From NCBI GenBank assembly GCA_016806645.1, contig JACSYO010000566.1, positions 186,001-250,000 of the forward strand: 64,000 nucleotides of DNA, written 5' to 3'. The stretch's first letter is position 1. Each line of letters opens with the position of its first letter. The translations under genes were made by a program, and so were the position numbers. The notes under the pieces were generated by a model that was not told where the DNA came from, ran no database searches, and saw only the letters and a program-made list of their open reading frames with translations. Of this stretch, positions 49,301-59,460 are shown piece after piece. Origin of the DNA: Ophiodon elongatus. Lineage: Eukaryota; Chordata; Actinopteri; Perciformes; Hexagrammidae.

Positions 49301-51545
49301 AAATATTTCCAAACTTATAACAATTTAAAAATATTTAAAAGCCCCCTTATTTAGAACTGAGGTTTATTTGTATTACGGATACTCAGTATTTTCAGTACTG
49401 TCTACAATAAAACAGACAAGATAACACTTTTTAAATACATAGCATTGGTGGCAGATAATTCACCAGCCTCAACTGAACATATTCTAGTTGATTAATAAGT
49501 GCAAGGTTGATTAACAGCCTGTAACATTGCTTACCCTAACACACAGTGAGTGCTTGCTTTTTACTACACAACAGTCACAATTTCTGTTCAGCTCCAAGTG
49601 GTTTTCTGAAAAGGGGACACAAATATTTATGAAGGACAGTGCATGATGAGAGGGAAACTAACAGCCTGTGACTGAAACACACTGGTGATTCAACAGGGAG
49701 GGATTTTTTTTTGGTACGATTAGATGAAGAATGGTATTCCGTCTTCAACCCAGGGTCTTTGCTATGCTACACAGAACAATCTGGTGTAGATGCAGCTTTC
49801 ACAAGGGACAGACAATTTACTTGTACTGTTGTGGAGACAATCTCTCTTGAATTGTTGTGGTAGACAATTTTTCTTGTATTGTTGTGGGACTTGTGAGCAT
49901 CATACGTCAGGGCGAGCCTTGGATTATCTCCTGAGATTGTTTATTACTGACACAACAGTGGCCTCTTGTCCAACTGCATTCAATCTTGTTGGAATAGCTT
50001 GGAAATCTGAAGCCACAAAGCGAGAGATTGCACAAGTGTTGTGCTGTGCACATGCCGCGGCTTCATGCGAGTCTGATACAGCATTATCATCATTTGATTC
50101 TTTATTTGAAAACTGAATACTCTGCATGTCATTAATGAGCTACCAGTCTGATGAAGACATCTTTTTCAGCACCCATCAAAAGATGGTCAAATGAAAGCTA
50201 CAAATGAATGATAATTAATTGTACATGAATGTGGTTGGAACACTCTCATTATGTCTTGATAGTTCTCTTTTTTAATGATTTTTTAATGCTCTTACCTCAT
50301 ACTCATACTCTTCAGTCCTCTCCACTTCTGCTGGGATATTGGACAGGTACTCTGGACATTCATAAAACTCATGCTCCATGGTGTGGATGGAATGGCAACT
50401 AGAGAGAACAAAGAATAAGAGATAGTTATGTTGAAGATCATTAATGTATGTTCCTTTATGTATATGTCTTTGTGGTTGTCATCGCTAATTTGGAATAAGC
50501 CGCTAATGTATTGAATGGCTTTTGCAGTGTGAAAACAACGTTATCGTACCAGTTAAATTAGGAGCATGTTTTAAATGGCTTCTTTGAGAATAATTGAACC
50601 AAAAAAAAAAGAATGCACAAAACATGTCCTGATTGTTATCATGCAATATAGCACACCCCTTACATTAAAGTAGTTCTCTTATTTTGCAACAAAACTCTGA
50701 AAAGCAATGTAAACATCAACCAATCGCCCCATAAATGCCATGACCTCTGCAAATTGTCACCATGATAATGGCCCCTCCATAATCATTGACCCAGGCTGGC
50801 AGATTTGTAGTTTTATAGGACAAATTGATTTCATCTACTGCCCAGCAAAGCCCTATTAATAGCAACAGAATGGACGTAGCGCCAGAATGCCTGCTCTATC
50901 AGCCCATTGGCTTTTAATCGTCCAGCAAAAGCTCCCATTAAAGAAAATGAATGTAGCACACAGAAGCAATTATTGCATGCGGGTTCGGCTCCGCATAATG
51001 ATATCACAGGGAAAAAGTACTTATCTATGCTGGGGGTTTCCACACCATGATACAACTGCTTAATTACTACCATGAAATGAAAGAGAACAACGGTAGAAGC
51101 CTTGGGGAAGCTTCAGGTTACAGGTTTTTCCTGGTTCCAGCTAACAAAATACGGGGTAATCAGTTTCAAACTGTTCATGTCATCTCAGTGTGTGTATCAT
51201 TACCGGTCATCTACCTTTCACCAGATGGAAAACTTCTAGCATTGGAAACTTTACTGTAAGTGTTTGCACTCACCTGTCAGACAGTAAGAAGGGACAGATG
51301 TCAGGGACGGGAGGAGTAGCCGGCCGAAGCTTCGCCAGCGCCATGATGTGCTCGAAGGTGATGTCCGTTTGTGTGCAAACGTCCACCACACACATATCCT
51401 GTGGCACGCCGCTATGGTTATGTGCGACAGCAGCCATCGACCTGGTGGGGGCTCGTCGGAGAACCTGGACAACGATGGGGTCTCGCCTGATGGCCTCCAC
51501 CACTGTCTCCTCATGGTCGACCTTGGAGAAGTTGCGCCCGTTCAC
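38282..51545 (-). CDS. pdzrn4: PDZ domain-containing RING finger 4, last 8 coding exons (797 aa visible)
   Basis: Eight minus-strand exons join in frame: 51545-51274, 50398-50296, 45103-45005, 43443-43381, 41445-41344, 41156-41040, 40523-39459 and 38854-38282. They encode the end of PDZ1 (VNGRNFSKVDHEETVVEAI), the conserved CTQTDITFEHIMALAKLRP, PDZ2 over three exons (EKLGLTLCYRTDDEEDSGIY to LLVTRPEIQ), an acidic helix, a Ser-rich linker, and a basic tail with GRYWSKEERKQHL and ELSHKKMMKKRNKKILDNWM, ending VHNAFLSVTTV. The TTV end fits a class I PDZ ligand. PDZRN proteins (LNX3/LNX4) are RING-type ubiquitin ligases and membrane-associated scaffolds. PDZRN4 rather than PDZRN3 is shown by ALAKLRPATPPVPDICPFLL, SCHSIHTMEHEFYE and VHNAFLSVTTV, and by the gxylt1 neighbour. 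The RING and TRAF-type zinc-finger exons lie outside the window. All junctions are GT-AG. Confidence 0.97.
38855..39458 (-). other. pdzrn4: pdzrn4 intron within the C-terminal region
   Basis: A 604-base GT-AG intron (donor CTTCAG/GTAGGT, acceptor TTGCAG/AGC, phase 0) splits the conserved stretch that reads HYQSYMQLIQQ in human. No repeat is recognised inside it. Confidence 0.9.
39459..40523 (-). CDS. pdzrn4: pdzrn4 coding exon, long linker region
   Basis: 355 codons, phase 0 on both sides. Conserved islands are DMTTDTATCSSNNQDKDSGF, FQQLLELKCQIRNGGE, VEQELRMLNEELCSIELECQ then SIMQAHQL, and KDSSSAYNTAESARSTPL. The rest is Ser/Pro/Arg-rich and diverged, probably disordered. The acceptor is CTCCACCAG. 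Confidence 0.96.
41040..41156 (-). CDS. pdzrn4: pdzrn4 coding exon, acidic helix
   Basis: 39 codons: LEEEVWLDDEQQELVEELKM then EILEERRKQ, matching LDEGWLEDERNEFLEELNLE of PDZRN4 just after PDZ2. Likely a charged helix. The donor is GTGAGA, phase 0. Confidence 0.94.
41344..41445 (-). CDS. pdzrn4: pdzrn4 coding exon, end of PDZ2
   Basis: 34 codons: INGCEVQDREKAVALLSSEE then ILLVTRPEIQ, the second helix and last strand of PDZ2. Phase 0 at both ends. Confidence 0.97.
41446..43380 (-). other. pdzrn4: pdzrn4 intron
   Basis: A 1.9 kb intron with an ATC-type triplet run near 41527-41542. No other feature is recognised. Confidence 0.85.
43381..43443 (-). CDS. pdzrn4: pdzrn4 coding exon, middle of PDZ2
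   Basis: 21 codons: VEPNSIAARDGRIKEGDRIL and a final Gln, the classic PDZ A-A-x-D-G-R-I-x-x-G-D block. This small exon is too short for simple ORF detection and was found by its motif and clean AG/GT borders. Confidence 0.97.
43444..45004 (-). other. pdzrn4: pdzrn4 intron
   Basis: A 1.6 kb AT-rich intron. Nothing else is recognised. Confidence 0.85.
45005..45103 (-). CDS. pdzrn4: pdzrn4 coding exon, start of PDZ2
   Basis: 33 codons: EVELCRQNSLEKLGLTLCYR then TDDEEDSGIYVSQ. LGLT is the carboxylate-binding loop. Phase 0 at both ends. Confidence 0.97.
45460..45513. repeat. (CA)n microsatellite
   Basis: About 26 uninterrupted CA units inside a pdzrn4 intron. Confidence 0.98.
45595..46085 (+). 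repeat. Dispersed repeat, family B copy 2
   Basis: It contains TTGATCTCCACCAACTCCTC, TGCTAACTCTGTCAGTTGTT and GAGAGTGAACCAAAATGGTA in the same order as family B copy 1. It is more diverged at its left end, and the boundaries are approximate. Confidence 0.55.
46289..46350. repeat. (CA)n microsatellite
   Basis: About 31 uninterrupted AC units, the second CA tract within 900 bases. Confidence 0.98.
48975..49160 (+). repeat. Dispersed repeat, family C copy 3
   Basis: ACCTGCTAAACATCAGCGTG, then AGCATGTTAGCATGTTAGCA, ACATTAGCTCAAAGAAG and TGTGCCTAAGGACAGCCTCA followed by GCTAGCATGACTGTA. This is the 3' part of family C only, with the tandem monomers missing. Confidence 0.7.
49811..49889 (+). repeat. 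Three-unit degenerate minisatellite (about 26 bases)
   Basis: Three tandem copies of GACAATTTNNCTTGNATTGT then TGTGGNA, with a few substitutions and one or two length changes. Intronic in pdzrn4. Confidence 0.75.
50296..50398 (-). CDS. pdzrn4: pdzrn4 coding exon between PDZ1 and PDZ2
   Basis: CHSIHTMEHEFYECPEYLSN then IPAEVERTEEYEYE, with the first base completing a split Ser codon. It matches the PDZRN4-specific SCHSLHPMEHEFYE. The acceptor is TCTCTCTAG and the donor GTAAGA. Confidence 0.96.
50399..51273 (-). other. pdzrn4: pdzrn4 intron
   Basis: An 875-base intron. No repeat or regulatory feature is recognised. Confidence 0.85.
51274..51545 (-). CDS. pdzrn4: pdzrn4 coding exon, end of PDZ1 and CTQTDITFEHI linker
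   Basis: 90 codons plus two bases. VNGRNFSKVDHEETVVEAIR and DPIVVQVLRRAP close PDZ1. Then come VCTQTDITFEHIMALAKLRP and PVPDICPFLLSD, which are diagnostic of PDZRN4. The acceptor is CTCCCTCCAG and the donor GTGAGT. It is the most 5' exon visible. Confidence 0.97.
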
Positions 51546-52409
51546 CTGGAGGGAGTGAGGGGACCAAAATCATCACCTTCATGTTGAATGTTGTGGTCAA
51601 AAAGATGCAAACCATATTCTGTTCCGACTTCTGAATTACCTTGTCATTGGCAATAATTTCAATATATACCATCTCTGAGAAGAGGAGACTAAGTAGAGAG
51701 TGAAAGCAGACCTTGTACACTTTTAAAGATCACAGTGCCTTTTATTTTTTCAAACCTTCACTTATCCAAGGACGATCTGACAGACATGCATGCTCTTTTC
51801 ACCAACAAACTGTTTCACATTCACACCTGGGAGCCTCGCAGTACTTTTATGTCTCCACAGTCAGCTGCTGAATAGCTTCCAGTAAAGCAACTACAAGTTA
51901 AGTGCTTTTATAAAGGGCACTTTTGCAGTAATTCTCGATGGAAATATAAAAAAATAAATCTCCCTTGTTTTTACATACGCGGTGCACTTGCACCCAGCAG
52001 GTTCAGACATTTTAGCTGCTCCTCACAAATGCGCTTCTCTATCCTTTTGGCTGCGGCCAAATTTGCACAGACTGTAAAATGTACAAGATTGCAGCATTTG
52101 CTGATTGTGAAAAACTCTTTAATGAGCTCAATTTATCTTGTTTTGTTTTGCACCAATATTCTTCTTCAAATCAATCGAACTCAAATGCATTATTTACATT
52201 GCATTCCTACCATTAAGCCCATAAAACTTTGAATAAAATAGTGATTTAAGCAAATGACCAGCAAAGTGGGAAGGAGAAGTGGGCCTAGAAAATAATCCAT
52301 TGGGAACATCAGTTTTAGCAAGCAGCGCCTACTTAATTTGAAAGATCAGGAAAGGTTGTGCCACAAGGGAATCAGTGCAGAAGAGATGTCATACTGACAG
52401 CTGTCAATG

Positions 52410-52413
<4 letters not shown>

Positions 52414-52462
<49 letters not shown>
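52414..52462. repeat. (CA)n microsatellite
   Basis: About 24 uninterrupted CA units in the large pdzrn4 intron. Confidence 0.98.
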
Positions 52463-52464
<2 letters not shown>

Positions 52465-54157
52465 CTATGTGTTTAATTGTAACCCAATTAGTTTAACCTC
52501 TCTATGCCGAGGCTGTGAAGTTCATTTTCAGCCTGAAATTGATTGTTTGCATTGATTTTGGATGTTTGAGAGTGTCAAGAGTTTGTCAAGGGCTTAAAAT
52601 GTGGAAGCATATGCCTAATGTCAGCATCATTATTGGGAGAACAAATTAGAAATATGAAGAACTACATTCTGAAATGTCTCTTACACTGTATATTTTAGCC
52701 TGGTGGATGGGTTTAGTAGCAGCAAATTGGATATAATGTTGATGGCATTATATAGTTTTCGTTTTGGGGTATGTAAACAAATATACCAAATGTTCCAATG
52801 GCTTAAGGAACCCATCAGTCCACATCCTACCGCCATCTGCGCCTATGATGGCATTTAACTTATGGCTGGATCCAACCTCTGGCCTTATTGTGTTTTTGCC
52901 ATATAAAAGTTCTCCTCCACACACAGCATTTTATCATCCCATTTGAATCTATGTCCACCTCAGAAAAAGTATAGAGAAAGTTCCACAACATTGTTGAGTT
53001 GTAATGAGATCCAGATGGACACATTAATCTCCAATCAGAGGGATGCTCTGAAAGCAGGAAGTGATTGTGCGGGTACACCTGCCCGTGTGTTTACCTGCTG
53101 TTGTTCCTCCATTCAATCTGCCTGTTGATGAGCTAACTGGGGGCTGATTAATAGCCAGCAGATGTGACAACGACCGGGGATAATGGCTTAGAACGTGCAG
53201 GTTTTATGTGCGTGTGTACGTGTGTACGTGTTTGTGCGCAACGCACATTTTGTACATAATATAGAATTTACAAAGCATTAAGGATGATTAAACCACAAAT
53301 GAGGAGATAAAGAGGAGCAGACGAGTTAGAGGAGGTTTTTAAAGCGTCGAGACAATTGAGATGTGGATTGAGCAAAGTGGTTCACAATCAAAATCATTCA
53401 CGTATTCTTTTTTTATGTTCACGTTTAGTATGCTTTAAATCATAATGTAATGAATCTATATTTCTTAGTTGTGTTATTCATTCTATTTTCCCTTTTTATC
53501 ACACATATTCTGCAATAAACCTTCAGTGACATAGTGATCCGTGATCAAATATTTTCCAAACGTTTCGTCGAAATATTCTCATTTTCTGTGCTGTGTGTAA
53601 TCTTTTTCTTTGCGGTTTCCTATTTGACTATTATTGTTTACCCTTGCAATTACTTCCCCAAAGGGATTGTATTTTCATTTAGTTATAGTACGGGATTTTC
53701 CTCTCCATCCATCTGTGTGTGAGTGGGTAAGATGCATGGAAGCTATACGTGGAAGTGCGATATCCATACTGCCACATGTAGGTGTGCGAATTCCAGCTAT
53801 ATCAAACAGTAATTCCATTTTGATTACAAGTACCCTTTCTCATTTCTCCACTGTGCGCCTGTGACCGAGCTGACAGAGAGACAATATCAATTCAATGCAT
53901 CATCTGATATAACCCATGAAAGTTCCGCGAGAACACTAAAAATAGTAGAGATCACGGTAGTCCATAGGGACGGCTGTAATGAACCAACAGTCTAGCGCAG
54001 CCTTCATATACCTCTCAAGTTAAAGGTTACTATTGCCAATAAAAATGGTTCCCAGAAGCCTTAAACCAAAGCTTCTTGTCTCTCCAAACACTCTTCCCTT
54101 AAAGGTCAAGGTGCGAAGTGCTGTGCAACAGTTTGGGACAGCAGAATATACCGTAGC

Positions 54158-54158
<1 letters not shown>

Positions 54159-54199
<41 letters not shown>
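54159..54199. repeat. (TG)n microsatellite
   Basis: About 20 uninterrupted TG units in the large pdzrn4 intron. Confidence 0.98.
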
Positions 54200-54201
<2 letters not shown>

Positions 54202-55778
54202 CTACTTGTGTGTTCAGTGAATGCAGTGGGTCATCATCGATCTACAGCCTTTACTGAAAATGTAATTTGCTTGTTATCGGCCCACTTTGTTTGTTATTAC
54301 TCATTGAGACACTTATTGCATGGTGTTTGTCTTTTTATCCATACTGGTCTGAAAAGCCAGTGACTATAGCAACATTAAAGTAAACCGTCCGTCTGATGGT
54401 TCTAAGTGTTGAATCATGCTAGATTAGATATTGTTGGTTTCCTTTTTATCCTATATAACCAGCAGTTAATTTTCCCTCTGGGATGATTAAAAAATGTTTT
54501 TCACTGAAATTAACTGACTTGGATTCTTAAGATTCTCTGTGTCAGATGTTTACTATAAAGAAAGGTAAGCACAACATTTGCATAATTTACCTTTTCTCAG
54601 GTTAGAGCAAAATGTTTCAAAACATCCCTGATACATTCTCCAAATCTTTTGGACTATAATCTCTGTAAATTGCATATTCTATTTATACTTTCATATTATG
54701 AACTTTTGCACATCCCCTGGACAATATTTTGCAAATGTTTGCACAAAGCTACTACTTTCATTTGAAAACAGATATATTGTAGCAGACATTTTTTTTTATG
54801 GTATTTTTTTCTTATTTTTATTGCAGTTTGTTGTCTTATGCAGTGCTTCTATTTTTATGTTCTATTATATGATTATGTTTTGTATGCACCAAACACCAAA
54901 TAAAATTCCTTGTAGGCTGTGTGACAACCCACTCGGCAATAAACAAAATTCAGATGCAAAGGTGCAGGGGAAACGCAGTATCTACAGAGGAAATAAATAA
55001 ATCTATCTCAGAAGCTTAGATGGCACTTACCGCTTACGTTACCCTGCTAAACTAAACTACCGTTGAGCCGGATTAAACTGTGTTGTTGTTGTTGTTTTTT
55101 TTACCTTGATCATGTTTTGGATTTAGCTACCTCATAATTTATGTGGTATAACAAACTGAAATACTAACATGTTGGATACATCAAAAATGATTTACTGGAA
55201 ATAGGTCGGCAAAAGTAAGTACACTCACCTCTAGCTGTAACTTCATATAGTGTTCTTGCTTTAGCTGTTTGGTCTTTGGAGCCGGAGTTTTTAGATTTGT
55301 AGTTACTGCAAATGTTTCCTCTATGCTGATTGTCCATAAAAACCTTAATTCAGAGCACTGTCTCCACTCTCCTCTTATGCTATGAAAGGTCCTGTGCCTT
55401 TTCTTTAATATTCACTTCTTGACATTACTCTACAAAGACTTTAAGGTCACACACACAGCAAACGGCGAGCCTCAGCTCCCAGCCATTAATGTCACATTTT
55501 GCTGCCTGTGATGCACCAATTACACACATCATTGACTATACGGGTTTACTAGCGGACCGTGGTGTGGAAATGGTTGCTACATGTGTTGATACGGGGTTGA
55601 AAGTAGCACAGTGAAAGCCAATCAGTGCCGGGCCTGAAGCTTTCAATATGCTCAAGAGAGGACTCATGTCAACCTTTAAACGTGTCATACCGTTGGATCA
55701 GTGGGCCACTAAGATGGCTAAATGTTTCCACTTTTGAATACAAAAAGTAGCAATAAGGAAAGCCCAGAGATAAGAGTT

Positions 55779-55781
<3 letters not shown>

Positions 55782-55816
<35 letters not shown>
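55782..55816. repeat. (TG)n microsatellite
   Basis: About 17 TG units in the large pdzrn4 intron. Confidence 0.97.
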
Positions 55817-55818
<2 letters not shown>

Positions 55819-58800
55819 TGCTGTGCAGAGATAACAGCGTGATGGAAACCACTCAACCTCACAGCCAAATCTGACAGATACGGTATCATTGTGAGCAAAT
55901 GGAGGCAGACACACACACATGTGCACACAGTTTAAACATGACATCAGCTCCCCACAGACTTGAAACAGCTCTACAATGCGGCTGTTTGCATTAGCCATGT
56001 TTGACTGAATAATGGCAGTATCTCAGAATAGGCTTACAATGGCCCACGAAACAATAACCTGCCGAGAGACCCCCTGCCTATTCAACACCGACCTCGCCTG
56101 CCTCTGAGGAAACACAGCGCTCAACAACAGCAGCAAGCTTTCTTCCATAAATCCCGCAGATTATGGTTTTCGTGAACTTCCGCTCAATACAAGTGAGATT
56201 GGTTTTACATTGAAATTGGCATATTGTGATGAGTGACGACGCGCAGGTGGCGTGGTCCAATAATCTCTCAAATCTCATTTCTTTTATTCCTTTTGCCGCA
56301 TTGAGATGGTTCAGGGGGCCGCTCTCATGTGGCGAGGGCTCACTGTCGTAAATGTCTCATTTCAATAATAAAAGTCTCTGACATGCAATATCACCTATGT
56401 GCAGCGGAGGCAAAGACGATGATGGTTTCATGAATTTGAGTGGCAGGCTGTGCAACTGGTGGGCCATGCTCGGTCAACTGCATCACACGGATCCTTGACT
56501 TGTGCGGGATGAGAATAAGACAACGCTATTGTTGCATGTGTGACAATCACCCAGGGCGAGCAAGCAAAACAGAATGACAGGGTTGAAGTAAACCCTTTTT
56601 TTCCCCCCATTTGTCTTTACAAAACATGAGAATCTTGATCAGCTAAAGTTCAATATTAATAGTTGTAAACTGTTTGCAAATGGTCAATTACAGACTTAGA
56701 GCCAAATCAAGGCAGCTAGTTTGGTTAGCAAGTTGGCCCATTAGTACCTTGCTATGCAGTTAGCTAGCCTACAGACGGTTGTTAATCCAGGGGGCTAACT
56801 GCTGTTTAGTTTTGGTCAGAATATTTGGAAAATTATCTAAAATTGAAGTTGATTTGGGAAGCTTTTAGGATTTGCACTGTCTGCAATTCCCTAACTGTCC
56901 GTAACAAATGTTAGCGTCCCCCGTCTTCTCACAGGTTATACATATTTCTCTTTGAGTTACAGAACTTTAGTTTGTTAAGGTTTTATAAGATCAGTGAAGT
57001 TTAGTTGCCTTATCACTTTTATATTGAGCTCAGAAGTCAGAAAGTGAAAAAAAATCAACTCTGATATTACCTCTCACTTACTGTACAATTACAGCATCTG
57101 CCATTTCAAAGGACATAGAGAATCCTATATATAGGTTGTGAGAGTGGCTAAAAAACATATAATTCACTACAATTATAGCCAATTTCAAGTTGAGTATGAT
57201 GACTCTGTGGGATAAATGACTGTGATGCTGTGATGTGATCCATTTGAGGACAGAAAAATTGTGTGAGGTAAGGATAGTTCATCAGTACCTCTTTGCAGAA
57301 ACTTAAATCTGAGTCAAAATGCATCATTTTAACCCCAGGTTACTCTCTTACTTACATTTTCTTCAAAGTTTAACAGTTTCACTTCAGAAAAACCCTGACT
57401 CAACTTAAAAGTCCACGAGGAGTTAGTGAGATTTCACCTCCGTTTTGTATTTTAAGCCTGATTTGTTCGTCTTTCCCAATCAGAAACTGTTCACTATGCA
57501 TTGTGACGCTCTGCTGTTTTACATTTCTGCATTGCACCAATTAATCAAAGTGACAAGGTATTTAATGAGAGGCAATTAGAGTGTTAACCAAAATGCAAAT
57601 CAGATGGAGAGAGAGCACGGAAGGGGGTGCTGCGAGAGATGTGTGTTTGTGTTGGTAGCAGTAGTAGCGACTTGGGGTATGCGTATGTGTGTTTGTGTGT
57701 GCGATAAGCTATGGCAACGGGTTCAAGGAGATTTCGCTCAGTGCTCTTATTGGGACTCTTATTCATGGGTTTCCTGCCTGTGTTTATGTGCTCGTCTGCA
57801 CCCATGATTGCATCTCTGTCCGCGCCTGCTAGTGTCTGTACAACTTGTAATGAGTGTCCTTCACAGTTTTTCACAGACATGGGCTCCTGCACAACAGGCA
57901 AAAACAACCAATTAGTTCTGCATGGAGGAAGACCTCATGACAACATGAAACATGGATTAAATAGCTGCTGCCGGGACTGATGTTAAGTAGCCCACTCAAG
58001 TCAATCCCTTGTACATCACACAGTATCTGTGTGTGGTAGATTAGACTGTGTTTTCTCTTGGAATCGCTCTTCACAGTGCTTGCTTGTTTTTAGCTTTTAG
58101 ATATTCGCTTCAGAGGGAGTGTTAAATGTAAAAATGTATCAACTTTTAGCACAAGAGTGGCATGCTTCAAATGTTGTTGTTTTTTACAGTCTTGCAGCAA
58201 CAGCAGAGACCAGTGCTTCCCGCATGTCCCTGTTCAATAATATCTGCTAAAAGTAACAGGCTGGTGTACTGTCCTTCAACTGGTTACCCTGCATTCAAGC
58301 CCCTCATCATGAAGCATCGGCACTGCTGAAGTGTCCTTCAACAAGATCGACTTTGCTGCTCGGCAGCTGATCATACGCTGTTACCTTCCCATAGAGGGCA
58401 AAAACAAAAGATTATTTCCTACATTTCCCGGAATCAATTCAGACAATCTTCATCATAGCCAGAACTAGATTTTGTACCAATAACTCCTTTAAAAACATAA
58501 AATATCTCATCACTACAACCTCCCTGTGGCTAATTTCCCCCCATAAAATCAAGATTGGCAAGCCATGTGGCTGGCAGGGTTTCCTTTTTATTTTTTTTAA
58601 GTTGTGTGAGGTAGCCAAAATTACAAAAAGAATGGTTTTCTGTTATCTGGTAAAAGAGAGTACCAAAAGCAATACAAAGAGCAACACAATTATGAGTCAA
58701 TCAATCAATAAACCAGCCAGTTAGCTCGCCATTTTTCAGCAATGCTAGCTAGGGAGCAGTCCAGCACTGATGTAAGTTTGTCATTATTACCAAAGAGGGA

Positions 58801-59125
58801 CGGCCACATATCCATCACTAAATATAATGATGCTTTTGAATGGAATGATTGGAATAATTAAACAAATTTTAGGCATCCCATAGTCATTATCAAGAAATAT
58901 CTGGTTGTCTAGATAAGATATATATATATGAACTGAAGTAAAATACTACAAAAATATTTGTCAATGTCACAAAGAAGTATTGATGAAATTTGAGTACTGT
59001 CACACCCTATTTTTCATCCAATTTGATTTTCTAATTGATTTATTTCTTTAATGTAATCAATAACAAAATTACTGATATGTCTAACATAATGTGTGTAATA
59101 TTCATTATTTTATCATAGAAGTTGG

Positions 59126-59460
59126 TTATGCAGGGCAACAGGGATTGGACCCAAATGCAAACCAGGGAGGCAGCAGGATGACTTCAGTGAATTTATTGGC
59201 GAAATAGCTTACAGGTAGGTACAGGTCAACATACAGATAATAGATGCTCAAACACAAAAGCAGGAAAGCCACAGAGCAACCTGGTAAGGGCCGGTAAATA
59301 TGGGAATGAGATGCAGGTGGGTGATTTGGTGAGGCAAAGGGGTTATTGGAGGGCATAAGGGAGTGGCAGGTTTTAAAATAACAGGATATAGTTAAAAGGA
59401 AAATAACACGAGTAGACTGTAGAATAAATGAATGAATACTGGGAGATGTGGGAGGATTCA
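59126..59460 (+). repeat. Candidate dispersed repeat fragment
   Basis: AGGGATTGGACCCAAATGCA, then ACCAGGGAGGCAGCAGGATG and TTTATTGGCG resemble the start of a teleost repeat with GGACCCAAATGCAG, GAGGCAG and TTTATT words followed by an A-rich body. Purine-rich composition on the + strand extends to about 59460. The identification is tentative and the class unknown. Confidence 0.4.

Larger units (their letters stand above)
45104..50295 (-). other. pdzrn4: pdzrn4 intron, repeat-rich
   Basis: A 5.2 kb intron holding two CA microsatellites, a family B repeat, a family C repeat, a short TG tract near 48625-48649 and a small minisatellite (49811-49889). No exon is seen inside. Confidence 0.85.

Noticed and set aside
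49790..50127. 108-codon frame in a pdzrn4 intron
   Set aside because: Its first part is the translation of a three-unit minisatellite, and the rest has no family resemblance.
4522..51545. Alternative names gxylt2 and pdzrn3 for the two main genes
   Set aside because: Paralogue-specific words (SLLxPLExEL and TYCGK in the glycosyltransferase; ALAKLRPxTPPVPDICPFLL and VHNAFLSVTTV in the PDZ protein) and the adjacent yaf2 tail point to GXYLT1 and PDZRN4.
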